A stretch of DNA of 64,000 nt from Micromonosporaceae bacterium KJ-029 (GCA_005402585.1 BIFP01000016.1:62001-126000), one strand, 5' to 3'. Positions 52,110-63,151 are shown, counted from the first letter of the stretch. Notes: generated by a model from the sequence alone, not told the origin. Made by a program: numbers and translations.

Positions 52110-52928
52110 TCACGGGCCGCCGGCGGCGTCCAGTTCGGCGAGGCGGTCGTGCAGGGGGCCGAACAGCGCCGGCGGAGCGGCGATGACCATGTCCGGTCCC
52201 GGGGCCAGCCCCTTGAGCCCACCGATCAGCAGGCCGGCCTCGGCCGCCACCAGCCCACCGGCCGCCCGGTCCCAGACCGCCAGCCCCTTCTCGTAGTAGG
52301 CGTCGGCCCGCCCCTCGGCGACCACGCAGAGGTCGACGGCGGCGGCACCGAGCCGGCGGATGTCGCGTACCTGCGGAATCAGCTCGGCCACCACCCGGGC
52401 CTGGTGCGCCCGGCGACCCGCGTCGTACCCGAAGCCGGTGATCACCAACGCCTGGCCGAGGTCGGTCTCGGTGGAACAGCGCAGGCGCTGGCCGTCGCGC
52501 CAGGCACCCCCGCCGAGGGTCGCGGTCCACTCGTCGCCGGTGTGGATGTTGCGGACCACACCCGCCACCACCTCGCCGTCCACCTCCACGGCGATCGACA
52601 CCGCGCAGTGCGGCAGCCCGTACAGGTAGTTGACCGTGCCGTCGATCGGATCCACGATCCACCGCACCCGCGCCGGGGCCTCCGTGCCGCGCTCCGCCGC
52701 GCCGTACTCCTCGCCGAGCACGGCGTCGGCCGGGCGTAGCCGGCGCAGCGCGTCGGTGATCTGGCGCTCGACCGCCCGGTCCGCCGCGGTGACCACGTCG
52801 GTCGCGGTGCTCTTGGTGGCCGCGACCGAGACCCCCTCGACCCGCATCCGGTACGCGGTGTCGGCCGCGCCCCGCGCCACGTCGATCGCGATCTCCAGCA
52901 GCTCCCGCGGCGGTGGCGCCGAGTCCAT
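52110..52928 (-). CDS. suhB: Inositol monophosphatase family protein
   Basis: 272 residues, metal-dependent phosphatase fold: VVTAADRAVERQI, VLGEEYG, the signature WIVDPIDGTVNYLYGLP, and WDRAAGGLVAAEAG near the C-terminus. It probably dephosphorylates inositol phosphate or a related sugar phosphate; in actinobacteria inositol is needed for phosphatidylinositol and mycothiol. Substrate cannot be fixed from sequence. Divergent from the sigma-factor gene. Confidence 0.9.
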   Translation of the reverse strand: MDSAPPPRELLEIAIDVARGAADTAYRMRVEGVSVAATKSTATDVVTAADRAVERQITDALRRLRPADAVLGEEYGAAERGTEAPARVRWIVDPIDGTVNYLYGLPHCAVSIAVEVDGEVVAGVVRNIHTGDEWTATLGGGAWRDGQRLRCSTETDLGQALVITGFGYDAGRRAHQARVVAELIPQVRDIRRLGAAAVDLCVVAEGRADAYYEKGLAVWDRAAGGLVAAEAGLLIGGLKGLAPGPDMVIAAPPALFGPLHDRLAELDAAGGP

Positions 52929-53205
52929 CGTCCGTCCCCTTCCCGCACGGCCGGGTTTCCGGGCCCCGCGCGGGTATCATCCTTACAAAGTCCACAAGCG
53001 CACCGAATCGGCGGTCCCGATCGCCGGTCAGCCGTGCGGCGCAGGCTGATCGCCGCAGACGGCGTTACAATTCACCCCTGCCCACGCGCCACGGACCGCC
53101 CGACCACGGGCCGGCCCGGGACACGGGGGTTCCTCAACCACATCGCCCGGCACGGTGCGCCGGACGATCCGGCCGTGCTCGCTCTTCGCCTCCGGAAGGT
53201 CATTC

Positions 53206-54807
<1,602 letters not shown>

Positions 54808-54848
54808 TCAGCACCCGTCAACCGATCGTGTCGTTTTGGCCACTTGGC

Positions 54849-54997
54849 GTGCAACGCCGGATGGTGATCAGGCGGTTGCACGATTGTGATCGTTGACGTG
54901 GCACCCTGGGTGCACGGCACACTGTCCGTGCCATGTGTGACCTCGGTCCCCCGCGGGCACACAGGGAAGGCGAGGCCCGACAAGGGTGTTGCACGAT
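54849..54997. promoter_or_regulatory. Three GTTGCAC motifs before the DUF7455 gene
   Basis: GTTGCACGAT occurs at 54875-54884 and 54988-54997, and the inverse GTGCAAC at 54849-54855, in the 244-bp gap after the sigma-factor gene. Repeated 7-10 bp sites in a promoter region suggest a regulator; none is identified. Confidence 0.35.
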
Positions 54998-55051
54998 AGG
55001 TGACCAAGACCGAAGAGAGTGTTCATCGGTGACGACCAGAGGAGGAAGGCG

Positions 55052-55285
55052 ATGACCCCGACCCTCACGCCGCCGCCCGAGACGGTGAGCCCCCCGGCCG
55101 CCGATGAACGGTGCGACCGCTGCAATGCCGCCGGCAAGCTCCGGATCACCCTTTCGGGTGGCAGTGAGCTGGTGTTCTGTGGGCACCACGCCAACAAGTA
55201 CGCCGAGGATCTCGTGAAGATCACCGTGCGGTACGCGACGGACCCGGAGTTCACCTGGCGCGGCGCCGACCTGATGGCCAACTGA
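55052..55285 (+). CDS. DUF7455-family small protein with zinc-binding cysteines
   Basis: 77 residues: a Pro/Thr-rich start, CDRCNAAGKLRIT, VFCGHHANKYAEDL. A CXXC followed by CGHH makes a zinc-finger-like unit. The gene is regularly found just downstream of the principal sigma factor in actinobacteria. ATG 55052 follows GGAGGAAGG; the in-frame codon at 55019 lacks one. Function unknown. A textbook terminator follows. Confidence 0.87.
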   Translation: MTPTLTPPPETVSPPAADERCDRCNAAGKLRITLSGGSELVFCGHHANKYAEDLVKITVRYATDPEFTWRGADLMAN

Positions 55286-55303
55286 GATCCACAACTCGAC
55301 ATA

Positions 55304-55344
55304 GCCGGCCGGAGACATCCCCAGGATGTCTCCGGCCGGCTTTT
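55304..55344 (+). terminator. Rho-independent terminator
   Basis: A perfect 17-bp stem (55304-55320 with 55324-55340), 3-nt loop, then TTTT. The clearest intrinsic terminator of the window. Confidence 0.92.
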
Positions 55345-55402
55345 CGCGTCCCCGGGCGCCCCAGCCACCACCCCACCCGACGTACCCGGCCAGGCGGCCG
55401 GA

Positions 55403-57130
55403 TCAGAGGGTCTGGACGGTGGCGATGCGCTCCTCGAGCTGCTCGATGGTTGCCTGGGCGCTCGGCGGGCCGCCGCAGAGCCGGCGCAGCTCGGCGTGGA
55501 TCTTGCCGTGCGGCTGGCCCGTACGGTGGTGCTGGGCGGCCACCAGAGCGTTGAGCTGTCGCCGCAGCGCGACCCGGCGCTGGGCGGCGCTCATCGGTGC
55601 CGGTGGGGCAGCCGACGCCGCCGGTTCGGCCGTACGGTCCGCCGCCCGGCGCCGCCGTGCCGCCAACTGCTCGGCCTGCCGCTTGGACAGCAGCGCCGCC
55701 ACCTGCTCGGAGGTGAGCAGCCCCGGCAGGCCCAGGTACTCCTCCTCCTCGGGCGTGCCGGCCTGGGCCGCCGTGCCGAAGGAGGCACCGTCGAAGATCA
55801 CCTGGTCCAGCTCGGCGGTGGCGGAGAGCGCGGCGAAGCGCTTCTCCAACTCGCCGCTGGCCTGGTCGTCGCGCTGGGCCCGCTCCAGCAGGTCGTCGTC
55901 GAAGCCCTCACGGTCGGACGGCTTGCCGAGCACGTGGTCCCGCTCGGTCTCCATCTCGCTGGCCAGCCCGAGCAGGTGCGGGACGCTGGGCAGGAAGACC
56001 GACGCGGTCTCCCCCGGCCGGCGGGCCCGGACGAACCGCCCGATCGCCTGCGCGAAGTACAGCGGCGTGCTGGCGCTGGTCGCGTAGACGCCGACGGCCA
56101 GTCGGGGGATGTCCACGCCCTCGGAGACCATCCGCACCGCGACCAGCCATCGCTGCTCGGACGCCGCGAACGTCGCGATCCGGGCCGAGGCGCCCACATC
56201 GTCGGAGAGCACCACCGCCGCCTTCTCCCCCGTCACCTGCTCCAGGAGCTTGGCGTACGAGCGAGCCGTCTGCTGGTCCGTGGCGATGACCAGGCCACCG
56301 GCGTCGGGCATGCCCGCCTCCCGCAGCACGGTCAACCGGGCGTCGGCGGCCCGCAGCACCTGCGGCATCCAGTCGCCGGCCGGGTCCAGGGCGGTACGCC
56401 AGGCCTGGGCGACCAGGTCCTGCGTCATCGGCTCGCCCAATCGGGCCGCCAGCTCCTCCCCGGCGTTGGTGCGCCACCGCGTCTCCCCCGAGTACGCCAG
56501 GAACAGCACCGGCCGCACCACGCCGTCGCGCAGCGCGTCGGCGTACCCGTACACCGAGTCGGCCCGGGAACGCAGCAGGCCGTCCCCACCCCGCTCGTAG
56601 CTGACGAACGGAATGGGGTTGTCGTCGGAGCGGAACGGGGTGCCGGTCAGCATCAACCGGCGTACCGCGGGCTCGAAGGCCGCCTTCACCCCGTCGCCCC
56701 AGGTACGGGAGTCGCCGGCGTGGTGGATCTCGTCGAGGATGACCAGCGTGCGCCGGGTCATGGTGCGCCGCCGGTGCACCTGCGGCGCCATCCCGACCTG
56801 GGCGTAGGTGATCACGGCGCCGTGGAAGTCCGCCGAGGAGTGCAGGTCGGCGTTGCGGAACGCGGCGTCGAGCTGAATGCCGACCCGGGCCGCCGAGGCC
56901 GCCCACTGGGCCTTCAGGTGCTCGGTCGGCGCGACCACGGTGACCGCCTCGACGGTGCCGTCGGCGAGCAGTTCGGCGGCGATCCGCAGGGCGAAGGTGG
57001 TCTTGCCGGCACCGGGCGTGGCGACCGCGGTGAAGTCGTCGCCACGGCGGCGCAGGTACTCCACCAGCGCCTTGCGCTGCCAGGCGCGCAGGGGCGGAAA
57101 CGTATCGAGCGCCGGCATCCGGGCTGCCAC
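55403..57130 (-). CDS. Superfamily II DNA/RNA helicase (DEAD/DEAH, restriction-like)
   Basis: 575 residues. Motif I VATPGAGKTTFALRIA, motif II VILDEIHHAGD, motif III LTGTPFRSDD, motif V/VI region VRMVSEGVDIPRLAVGV and QAIGRFVRARRPGE. The C-terminal 170 residues are helical and less conserved. It resembles the ResIII/UvrB-like helicases found beside sigA in actinobacteria; no nuclease domain is present. GTG 57130 follows GGAGAGGAG; the extended reading to 57253 is unsupported. Probably a DNA repair or recombination ATPase. Confidence 0.88.
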   Translation of the reverse strand: MAARMPALDTFPPLRAWQRKALVEYLRRRGDDFTAVATPGAGKTTFALRIAAELLADGTVEAVTVVAPTEHLKAQWAASAARVGIQLDAAFRNADLHSSADFHGAVITYAQVGMAPQVHRRRTMTRRTLVILDEIHHAGDSRTWGDGVKAAFEPAVRRLMLTGTPFRSDDNPIPFVSYERGGDGLLRSRADSVYGYADALRDGVVRPVLFLAYSGETRWRTNAGEELAARLGEPMTQDLVAQAWRTALDPAGDWMPQVLRAADARLTVLREAGMPDAGGLVIATDQQTARSYAKLLEQVTGEKAAVVLSDDVGASARIATFAASEQRWLVAVRMVSEGVDIPRLAVGVYATSASTPLYFAQAIGRFVRARRPGETASVFLPSVPHLLGLASEMETERDHVLGKPSDREGFDDDLLERAQRDDQASGELEKRFAALSATAELDQVIFDGASFGTAAQAGTPEEEEYLGLPGLLTSEQVAALLSKRQAEQLAARRRRAADRTAEPAASAAPPAPMSAAQRRVALRRQLNALVAAQHHRTGQPHGKIHAELRRLCGGPPSAQATIEQLEERIATVQTL

Positions 57131-57381
57131 GCGTTGGCTCCTCTCCGGCCGCACGACTGTCCCGACCGCAGGCCGGCGGACCCGGGCCGAGGGGCGCGGA
57201 AACGGCCCATGAAAACGCCTCCGGGCAGATAGCCGCGAAGGCCGACTCAGCATAACCAGGACCCGCCGTCGCCCTCACCCGACGCCACACCGGGCACCTG
57301 GTGCGCTTCGCCACTGGACCGTTCTCGACCTGCGCGGCGTGCGGTGCCCGCGCCCACCTGCCGGGACGATAGGGCGCAGGT

Positions 57382-58035
57382 TCACTCCGGTGGGGGGCCG
57401 GGCGTACCGGTGCGTGGCGGGCGCAGCGTGGCCACCGGGGCCGACCAGCGCCGGCGCAGCGCCACCAGGCGTACGCCGAAGATCAGCACCACCGCGACGG
57501 TCAGCGGGATCGGCCCGGTGTGCCCCAGGGCGTACAGGACCACCACCACGATCGAGCCGGCGAGGGCCGCGACGGCGTAGATCTCCCGCCGTAACACCAC
57601 CGGGATCTCGCCGGTGAGCAAATCGCGGCCGAGCCCGCCACCGATCCCGGTGATCATGCCGATCAGGCAGGCGCCGACCGGCGGCACCTGGGCGTCGAGG
57701 GCCTTGAGGGTGCCGGTGACGGTGAACAGGCCGAGCCCGGCCGCGTCCAGCACCAGCACGGTGGTACGCAGCCGGGCCAGTTGCGGGTGCAGCCAGAAGA
57801 CCGCCCCGGCGGTCAGGGCGGCGGTGGTCGCGTAGCGCCAGTCGGCGAAGGCCAGCGGCGGGACCTCGTTGATCACGAGATCCCGGACGATCCCGCCGCC
57901 GAGGGCGGCGACGAAGCCGACGAGCACGACACCGAACAGGTCGAGTCGCTTGGCCACCGCCGCGGAGGCTCCCGAGGCGGCGAAGACCGCGACCCCGACC
58001 AGGTCGGCCACGAGCAGGGCGGTGGAGGTGGTCAC
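57382..58035 (-). CDS. Trimeric intracellular cation channel (TRIC/UPF0126) family protein
   Basis: 217 residues with seven predicted membrane segments formed by two related halves, each with the signature glycine/acid motif: GGGIVRDLVINEVPPLAF and GGGLGRDLLTGEIPVVL. Bacterial TRIC proteins form potassium-permeable channels. The C-terminal tail is short and basic. Family assignment is firm; ion specificity is from homologs. Confidence 0.9.
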   Translation of the reverse strand: MTTSTALLVADLVGVAVFAASGASAAVAKRLDLFGVVLVGFVAALGGGIVRDLVINEVPPLAFADWRYATTAALTAGAVFWLHPQLARLRTTVLVLDAAGLGLFTVTGTLKALDAQVPPVGACLIGMITGIGGGLGRDLLTGEIPVVLRREIYAVAALAGSIVVVVLYALGHTGPIPLTVAVVLIFGVRLVALRRRWSAPVATLRPPRTGTPGPPPE

Positions 58036-58063
58036 CGCCGCAGGTTACGCGGGCGGCCCAGGA

Positions 58064-58282
58064 TCACTCGCGGTACGAGTCGTAGATCTCCTTGCACTTC
58101 GGGCAGACCGGCGAACCCGGTTTGGGTGACTTGGTGACCGGAAACGTCTCCCCGCACAGCGCCACGACGAAAGTGCCCATGACGGCACTCTCGGCGATCT
58201 TTTCCTTCCGGACGTAGTGGAACATCTCCGGACCGGTGTCGGCGTCCTTCAGCTCGGGACGCTCGAGAACCTGTGTACTCAC
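58064..58282 (-). CDS. DUF3039-family small protein
   Basis: 72 residues from GTG 58282 (GGAGG upstream): [44 protein letters not shown] and [10 protein letters not shown] single cysteine plus a CXXC suggest a zinc ribbon. Matches the actinobacterial DUF3039 family, function unknown. It is divergent from psuG by 88 bp. Confidence 0.88.
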   Translation of the reverse strand: MSTQVLERPELKDADTGPEMFHYVRKEKIAESAVMGTFVVALCGETFPVTKSPKPGSPVCPKCKEIYDSYRE

Positions 58283-58370
58283 GTCTGCACCTCCAACCGA
58301 CAAGTTTGGCAGGTCACCCTTGGCTGGTCCACCTGAGGTGAGCCGGGCGGCGAGCGTACGGTGGGCGACT

Positions 58371-59306
58371 GTGACCGACTTTCACCTTCGCTACGGCACT
58401 GAGGTGGCCCGGGCGCTGCGCGAGCGCCGTCCCGTGGTCGCCCTGGAGAGCACCATCGTCTCGCACGGCCTGCCCCGGCCGGACAACCTTCGGGTGGCCC
58501 GACAGATCGAACAGGCGGTCCGGGACGCGGGCGCGGTGCCGGCCACCATCGGCATGGTCGCCGGTGAACTCGTGGTGGGCCTCGACGACGCCGAGCTGAC
58601 CCGGCTGGCCACCGCGGACGGCGTGGCCAAACTCTCCGTGCGCGATCTCGCGGTGGCCGCCGCGACCGGGGCCGACGGCGCCACCACCGTGGCCGCGACC
58701 AGCGCCGTGGCCGCCACCGCCGGCATCGGCGTGTTCGCCACCGGTGGGCTGGGCGGGGTACACCGCGAGGCGGCGCAGACCTTCGACGAGTCGGCCGACC
58801 TGATCACCCTGGCCCGGACCCCGATCGCGGTGGTCTGCGCCGGGGTCAAGTCGATCCTCGACGTGGGCGCGACCCTGGAGCGCCTGGAGACCCTCGGGGT
58901 GGCCGTGGTCGGCTACCGCACCCACCGGTTCCCGGGTTTCTTCATCACCGACGGCGGCTTCGACCTGGACTGGTCGGTCGACTCGCCGGAGCAGGTCGCC
59001 GACGCGCTGGCCGCCCGCGATCAGCATGGTGTACACCACGGCGGGCTGATCGTCGCCAACCCGCTGCCCGTCGACGAGCAGCTCGACCCGGACCTGCACG
59101 ACCGCACCCTCGCCGAGGGCCTGGCCCGGTTGGAGCGCGACGGTGTGAGCGGCAAGGCCGTGACGCCGTACCTGCTGGCCCACTTCCACTCCGCCACCGA
59201 GGGCGCCAGCCTGGCGGTCAACGTCCGGATCATCCTGCGCAACGCCGACCTCGCCGCCCGGATCGCGGTCGCCGCCGCCAACCGCCGCGATGCCGCGCCG
59301 GCGTGA
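58371..59306 (+). CDS. psuG: Pseudouridine-5'-phosphate glycosidase
   Basis: Cleaves pseudouridine 5'-phosphate into uracil and ribose 5-phosphate, letting the cell use RNA-derived pseudouridine. 311 residues with [44 protein letters not shown], and the catalytic-lysine region [18 protein letters not shown] 58371 is chosen; the longer in-frame reading overlaps the DUF3039 gene. The stop overlaps the kinase gene start (GTGA). Confidence 0.95.
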   Translation: MTDFHLRYGTEVARALRERRPVVALESTIVSHGLPRPDNLRVARQIEQAVRDAGAVPATIGMVAGELVVGLDDAELTRLATADGVAKLSVRDLAVAAATGADGATTVAATSAVAATAGIGVFATGGLGGVHREAAQTFDESADLITLARTPIAVVCAGVKSILDVGATLERLETLGVAVVGYRTHRFPGFFITDGGFDLDWSVDSPEQVADALAARDQHGVHHGGLIVANPLPVDEQLDPDLHDRTLAEGLARLERDGVSGKAVTPYLLAHFHSATEGASLAVNVRIILRNADLAARIAVAAANRRDAAPA

Positions 59307-60274
59307 GCCAGCGCGGTGAGCAGACCGGTGCGGGCGGCACCGTGACGCCTCCCGCCGCCGGGCGAGGCGAGGCGGGGGCTGGCACCGGCCGCGTCCTGGT
59401 CGTCGGCGACGTGATCACCGATGTGGTGGCGGTGCTGGCCGCCACGCTGGCGGCCGGCTCGGACACCCCGGCGGCAATCCGGTTCACGGGGGGCGGGCAG
59501 GCCGCCAACACCGCGTCCTGGCTCGCCGCGCAGGGCGTGCCGGTGACCCTGGTCGGCGCGGTCGGCGACGACGACGCCGGTCGGGACCGGGTGGCGGAGC
59601 TGACCGCCGCCGGGGTCGACTGCGCGGTGGACCGGATCGGCGGCTGCGCCACCGGCACGGTGATCGTGCTGGCCGCGGGCGACGAGCGCACCATGATCAC
59701 CGAGCGTGGGGCGAACGTACGGCTACGCCCGGGACATGTCGACGCGGCGCTGGCCGCCACGCCGGACGCGGCGCACCTGCATCTGTCCGGGTACACCCTG
59801 CTGGACGCCGACTCCCGCCCGGCCGGCCTGCGCGCGCTGGCCGCCGCCCGCGAGCGCGGCCTCACCACCAGCGTCGACGCCGCCTCGGCGGCGCCGCTGC
59901 GCGCGGCCGGGGCGGCGGCCTTCCTGTCCTGGGTGCGCGAGGTCGATCTGCTGCTGGTGAACACCGACGAGGCGACTGTGCTGGCCGGCGGGCTCGATCC
60001 GGCGGCGCAGGGACGGGCGCTGGTCGCCTCGGCCCGGCGGGTGGTGGTCAAGCGGGGCGGCGCCGGCGCGACGTGGGTCGACCGGGACGGCACGGTCGCC
60101 GCGTCGCCGGCCCGACGGGTGGCGGTGGTCGACGTGACCGGGGCGGGGGACGCCTTCGCCGCCGGGCTGCTGGCCGCCTGGCTGGCCGGGTCGTCGCCGG
60201 ACGTCGCCCTGGCCCGGGCCGCCGACCTCGGCGCGGCGGCGGTCTCCCAGATCGGCGCCCGCCCGGCCGGCTGA
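59303..60274 (+). CDS. psuK: PfkB-family carbohydrate kinase, probable pseudouridine kinase
   Basis: 323 residues, ribokinase fold: an unstructured N-terminus of about 28 residues, then [28 protein letters not shown], and the catalytic motif [17 protein letters not shown]. Coupling to psuG by a GTGA overlap makes phosphorylation of pseudouridine the likely reaction, supplying the substrate of PsuG. Ribokinase-like specificity for another nucleoside or sugar remains possible. Confidence 0.88.
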   Translation: MSQRGEQTGAGGTVTPPAAGRGEAGAGTGRVLVVGDVITDVVAVLAATLAAGSDTPAAIRFTGGGQAANTASWLAAQGVPVTLVGAVGDDDAGRDRVAELTAAGVDCAVDRIGGCATGTVIVLAAGDERTMITERGANVRLRPGHVDAALAATPDAAHLHLSGYTLLDADSRPAGLRALAAARERGLTTSVDAASAAPLRAAGAAAFLSWVREVDLLLVNTDEATVLAGGLDPAAQGRALVASARRVVVKRGGAGATWVDRDGTVAASPARRVAVVDVTGAGDAFAAGLLAAWLAGSSPDVALARAADLGAAAVSQIGARPAG

Positions 60275-60279
60275 GCCGG

Positions 60280-60636
60280 TCAGGGCTCGGCGTCGATGAC
60301 CTTGTGCGGCCGTTCCTCGGCGGTGAGGCTCATCGCCTGGGCGTCGGCCTCCGGCCGCGACCGGTACCGGCTGGCCAGCCGGTGCCGGTCCTTCGGCGGC
60401 CGGTCGTTGGCCAGCAGCACCGCGAGCCACGGGATGAGCACCATGCCCAGCGCAATCAGGGGCAGCCAGAGCCAGAGCAGCGGCGCCCGGGCGCCGACCA
60501 GGATCGCGCCACCGATGATGCACACCACCCGGACGCCCATCATCGCGACGTACCGCCGTTGCCGGCTGGTCAGCTGGTCGTTCTGGCTGCGCGAGGCATC
60601 GGTGATGAGGATCGGCTGGTACGCCTGACGCTTCAC
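60280..60636 (-). CDS. DUF3099-family membrane protein
   Basis: 118 residues: YQPILITDASRSQNDQLTSR at the N-terminus, the hallmark of DUF3099, then two membrane segments (GVRVVCIIGGAILVGA, LLWLWLPLIALGMVLIPWLA) and a charged tail. Convergent with psuK, 5 bp between stops. Function unknown. Confidence 0.88.
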   Translation of the reverse strand: MKRQAYQPILITDASRSQNDQLTSRQRRYVAMMGVRVVCIIGGAILVGARAPLLWLWLPLIALGMVLIPWLAVLLANDRPPKDRHRLASRYRSRPEADAQAMSLTAEERPHKVIDAEP

Positions 60637-60744
60637 CGTGGCACCTCCTCAGGGGTCGCCCCCATCCTGTCACCCCGACCGGGCGGGCGACGAGGTTCGG
60701 CGCGGCCGGGGGGCTCGTGTTACGTGCGTGGTACGCTCGGCCCC

Positions 60745-61044
60745 GTGGGCAGCAGGTTCAGCTTCACCGACGAGGCGCTGGCCAACCTGAGGGTCTACGA
60801 CGTCACCCCGGGGGAAGTCTGGGAGGCGCTGCACAGCAGCCGACGGGTCATCCGCCACCTGGGGGACGACGTGATGGTGGTCTACGCCGCCACGGCTCGC
60901 GGGCGCCGGCTGGCCGTGCTGCTCGCCGAGGCCGACGGGACCGACAACGACTGGGACATCCTCTCCGCCCGCGAGCTGAGCGACGTCGAGGCCAAACGCT
61001 ACGACGAGGCCGTGCGGAGATCTCCGGAGACGAGGAGGCGGTGA
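60745..61044 (+). CDS. BrnT-like putative toxin
   Basis: 99 residues from GTG 60745. A compact alpha/beta protein: FSFTDEALANLRVYDVTPGE, then VIRHLGDDVMVVYAATARGR, and C-terminal DWDILSARELSDVEAKRYDE, which resembles the BrnT toxin ending (SAR...E...Y). BrnT is a RelE-fold ribonuclease. The next gene encodes a ribbon-helix-helix protein and overlaps or nearly overlaps this stop, giving the toxin-first order typical of brnTA. Sequence similarity is modest, so toxicity is a prediction. Confidence 0.6.
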   Translation: MGSRFSFTDEALANLRVYDVTPGEVWEALHSSRRVIRHLGDDVMVVYAATARGRRLAVLLAEADGTDNDWDILSARELSDVEAKRYDEAVRRSPETRRR

Positions 61045-61046
61045 CG

Positions 61047-61358
61047 ATGAACCGTCACGACGCGACCAAGCAGTTCCACAGCGGCGGCGACCGGCTCGCC
61101 GAGTTGATCGACGAGAGCCGCCCGGTGGAACTGCCCACCCCCGACACCGACACCCCGATGGTCAGCCGCTCGGTCCGGTTGCCGCTGGAGACGTACGAAC
61201 GGGTCCGGGCCGTCGCGGACGCCCGGGGCATCGGCGTGACGACCCTGATGCGGCAATGGATCGAGGCCGGCCTCGCCGACCTGGACGACTCCGCCACCGT
61301 CTCGCTGGCCGACGTCCGGCGGGCCATCGCCTCCCTGGCCCAACCGAGCGCCGCCTGA
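61047..61358 (+). CDS. Ribbon-helix-helix protein, putative BrnA-like antitoxin
   Basis: 103 residues from ATG 61047 (AGGAGG 8 bp upstream); a GTG at 61041 would overlap the toxin stop. The core SRSVRLPLETYERVRAVADA followed by RGIGVTTLMRQWIEAGL is a ribbon-helix-helix DNA-binding domain. The N-terminal 40 residues could wrap the toxin. In brnTA systems the antitoxin represses the shared promoter. Pair assignment rests on gene order and fold. Confidence 0.65.
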   Translation: MNRHDATKQFHSGGDRLAELIDESRPVELPTPDTDTPMVSRSVRLPLETYERVRAVADARGIGVTTLMRQWIEAGLADLDDSATVSLADVRRAIASLAQPSAA

Positions 61359-61388
61359 CCAAGCCACCGCCCGGAAGCCGGCGGCGGG

Positions 61389-61970
61389 TCAGCCGCCGGC
61401 GGCCTTCGCCTTGGCCGCCGCCTTCATCTGCTGCTTGTACTCGCGGACCAGGCGCAGCGACTCGGCGTCGGTGACATCGGCGACGGACCGGTGGGCCTCC
61501 GGGTCGCCGTAGCTGCCGGCCGCCTCCTGCCAGCCCGGGGGCCGTACCCCGAACCGCTTGCCGAGCAGGGCGAGAAAGATCTGTGCCTTCTGCCGGCCGA
61601 ACCCGGGCAGGGCGGCGATCCGCGCGAGCAGCTCACGGCCGTCCGCCGGATCGGCCCAGAGCCGGGCCGCGTCACCGTCGTAGCGCTCGACCAGCACCCG
61701 GCACACCTCCTGGACCCGGGCCGCCATCGCCTTGGGAAACCGGTGCAGCGCCGGCGGCTGGGCGAAGAGCGCCACCAGGGCCTCCGGGTCGTAGCCCGCG
61801 AGTTCCCGGGCGTCCAGGTCGTGGCCGAGTCGCTGGACCAGCACGTACGGCGAGGAGAACGCCTTCTCCATCGAGACTTGTTGGTCGAGAACCATCCCCA
61901 CCAGCAGAGCCAGCGGGCTGCGCGCGAGCAGCTGGTTCGCCTCCGGGTCGATGGGCAGCGCGAGAGTCAT
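61389..61970 (-). CDS. HhH-GPD-type base-excision repair protein
   Basis: 193 residues. Helix-hairpin-helix glycosylase fold: LLVGMVLDQQVSMEKAFSSP at the start and the hairpin ALPGFGRQKAQIFLALLGKR, followed by a Lys/Ala-rich C-terminus. The four-cysteine iron-sulfur loop of endonuclease III is absent. It is often annotated in actinobacteria as a HhH-GPD family DNA repair protein; the damaged base is unknown. Divergent from the iron transporter over 125 bp. Confidence 0.85.
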   Translation of the reverse strand: MTLALPIDPEANQLLARSPLALLVGMVLDQQVSMEKAFSSPYVLVQRLGHDLDARELAGYDPEALVALFAQPPALHRFPKAMAARVQEVCRVLVERYDGDAARLWADPADGRELLARIAALPGFGRQKAQIFLALLGKRFGVRPPGWQEAAGSYGDPEAHRSVADVTDAESLRLVREYKQQMKAAAKAKAAGG

Positions 61971-62031
61971 GCCTCCATCCTGCCCCCCAGGTCAGCAAAA
62001 GACGTGATCCAACACCCATCCCGGTTCACTG

Positions 62032-62050
62032 TGAGGTTAGGCTGTGCTAA
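62032..62050 (+). promoter_or_regulatory. IdeR/DtxR-like iron box
   Basis: TGAGGTTAGGCTGTGCTAA matches the 19-bp consensus TTAGGTTAGGCTAACCTAA at 15 positions, 46 bp before the start of the iron-binding lipoprotein gene. Iron-bound repressor would shut off uptake. Confidence 0.75.
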
Positions 62051-62095
62051 CTTCTGCGGCGTTGGTCGTTCCTGACCCGGAAGAAGAGGTCACCC

Positions 62096-63151
62096 GTGCT
62101 CGTCACCCGCCGCACCACCAGCGTGCTGCTCGCCGCCGGCCTGCTCACCTTCGGCCTGGCCGCCTGCGGATCCGGCGACGAGGACGCCACCGACCCCGGC
62201 AAGCCGGACGACAAGCAGATCACCGTCTACAGCGGGCGCAACGAACAGCTGGTCAAGCCGCTGCTGGAGAAGTTCACCGAGCAGACCGGCATCACGGTGA
62301 AGCCGCGCTACGCCACGACCGCGCAGCTCGCCGCCCAGCTGATCGAGGAGGGCGACAAGTCCCCCGCCGACGTGTTCTTCGCCCAGGACGCCGGCGCGCT
62401 GGGCACCGTCGCCAAGCGCGGCATGTTCAGCGCCCTTCCGGAGGCGACCACGGCGAAGGTGCCGCCGACCTACCGCGCCGGCAACGGCCAGTGGGTCGGC
62501 CTGAGTGCCCGCGCCCGGGTGCTGGCGTACAACCCGGATCTGGTCCCGGCCGACCAACTGCCGAAGTCGGTTTTCGACCTGACCGGCCCGGCCTGGAAGG
62601 GCAAGGTCGGCGTCGCACCGACCAACGCCTCGTTCCAGGCGTTCGTCACCGCGATCCGGGTGCAACACGGCGACGCCAAGGCCGAGGAGTTCCTGGCTGG
62701 GCTCAAGGCCAACGACCCGCAGATCCGCGACGGCAACGTCAAGATCGTCGAGGACGTGAACAGCGGCACCATCCCGGTCGGCCTGGTCAACCACTACTAC
62801 CTGGGCGAGGTCGCCAAGGAGCAGGGCACCACCCCGGACGCGCTCAAGGTCAAGCTGCACTTCTTCCCCGGCGGCGACACCGGCGCCCTGGTCAACGTGG
62901 CCGGCCTGGGCGTGCTCAACCGTTCCGCCACCGACCCGGACGTGCAGAAGTTCGTGGACTTCATGCTCGGCACCGAGGCCCAGACGTACTTCGCCGAGCA
63001 GACCTTCGAGTACCCGGTGGTCGCCGGCGTGCACGGGCCGGCGTACGTGCCGCCGCTGGCCGACCTGGCCGTGCCGGACATCGACCTGAACAACCTGGAC
63101 ACGCTGGACGCCACCGTCACCATGATCAAGAACTCGGGGTTGGTCCCCTGA
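62096..63151 (+). CDS. Iron(III) ABC transporter substrate-binding lipoprotein
   Basis: 351 residues from GTG 62096. The signal ends in the lipobox FGLAACG, anchoring it outside the membrane. It is an FbpA/FutA-type class: ITVYSGRNEQLVKPLLEKF, SPADVFFAQDAGALG, WVGLSARARVLAYNP, and the paired iron-ligand tyrosines in NHYYLGEV. The iron box upstream supports ferric iron as substrate. The permease gene starts at its stop codon. Confidence 0.93.
   Translation: MLVTRRTTSVLLAAGLLTFGLAACGSGDEDATDPGKPDDKQITVYSGRNEQLVKPLLEKFTEQTGITVKPRYATTAQLAAQLIEEGDKSPADVFFAQDAGALGTVAKRGMFSALPEATTAKVPPTYRAGNGQWVGLSARARVLAYNPDLVPADQLPKSVFDLTGPAWKGKVGVAPTNASFQAFVTAIRVQHGDAKAEEFLAGLKANDPQIRDGNVKIVEDVNSGTIPVGLVNHYYLGEVAKEQGTTPDALKVKLHFFPGGDTGALVNVAGLGVLNRSATDPDVQKFVDFMLGTEAQTYFAEQTFEYPVVAGVHGPAYVPPLADLAVPDIDLNNLDTLDATVTMIKNSGLVP

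Noticed and set aside
61377..61400. GCCGGCGGC / GCCGCCGGC inverted repeat at the end of the HhH-GPD gene as a terminator
   Set aside because: Partly within the coding sequence's Ala/Gly codons and only 9 bp in a very GC-rich context; not distinguishable from chance.
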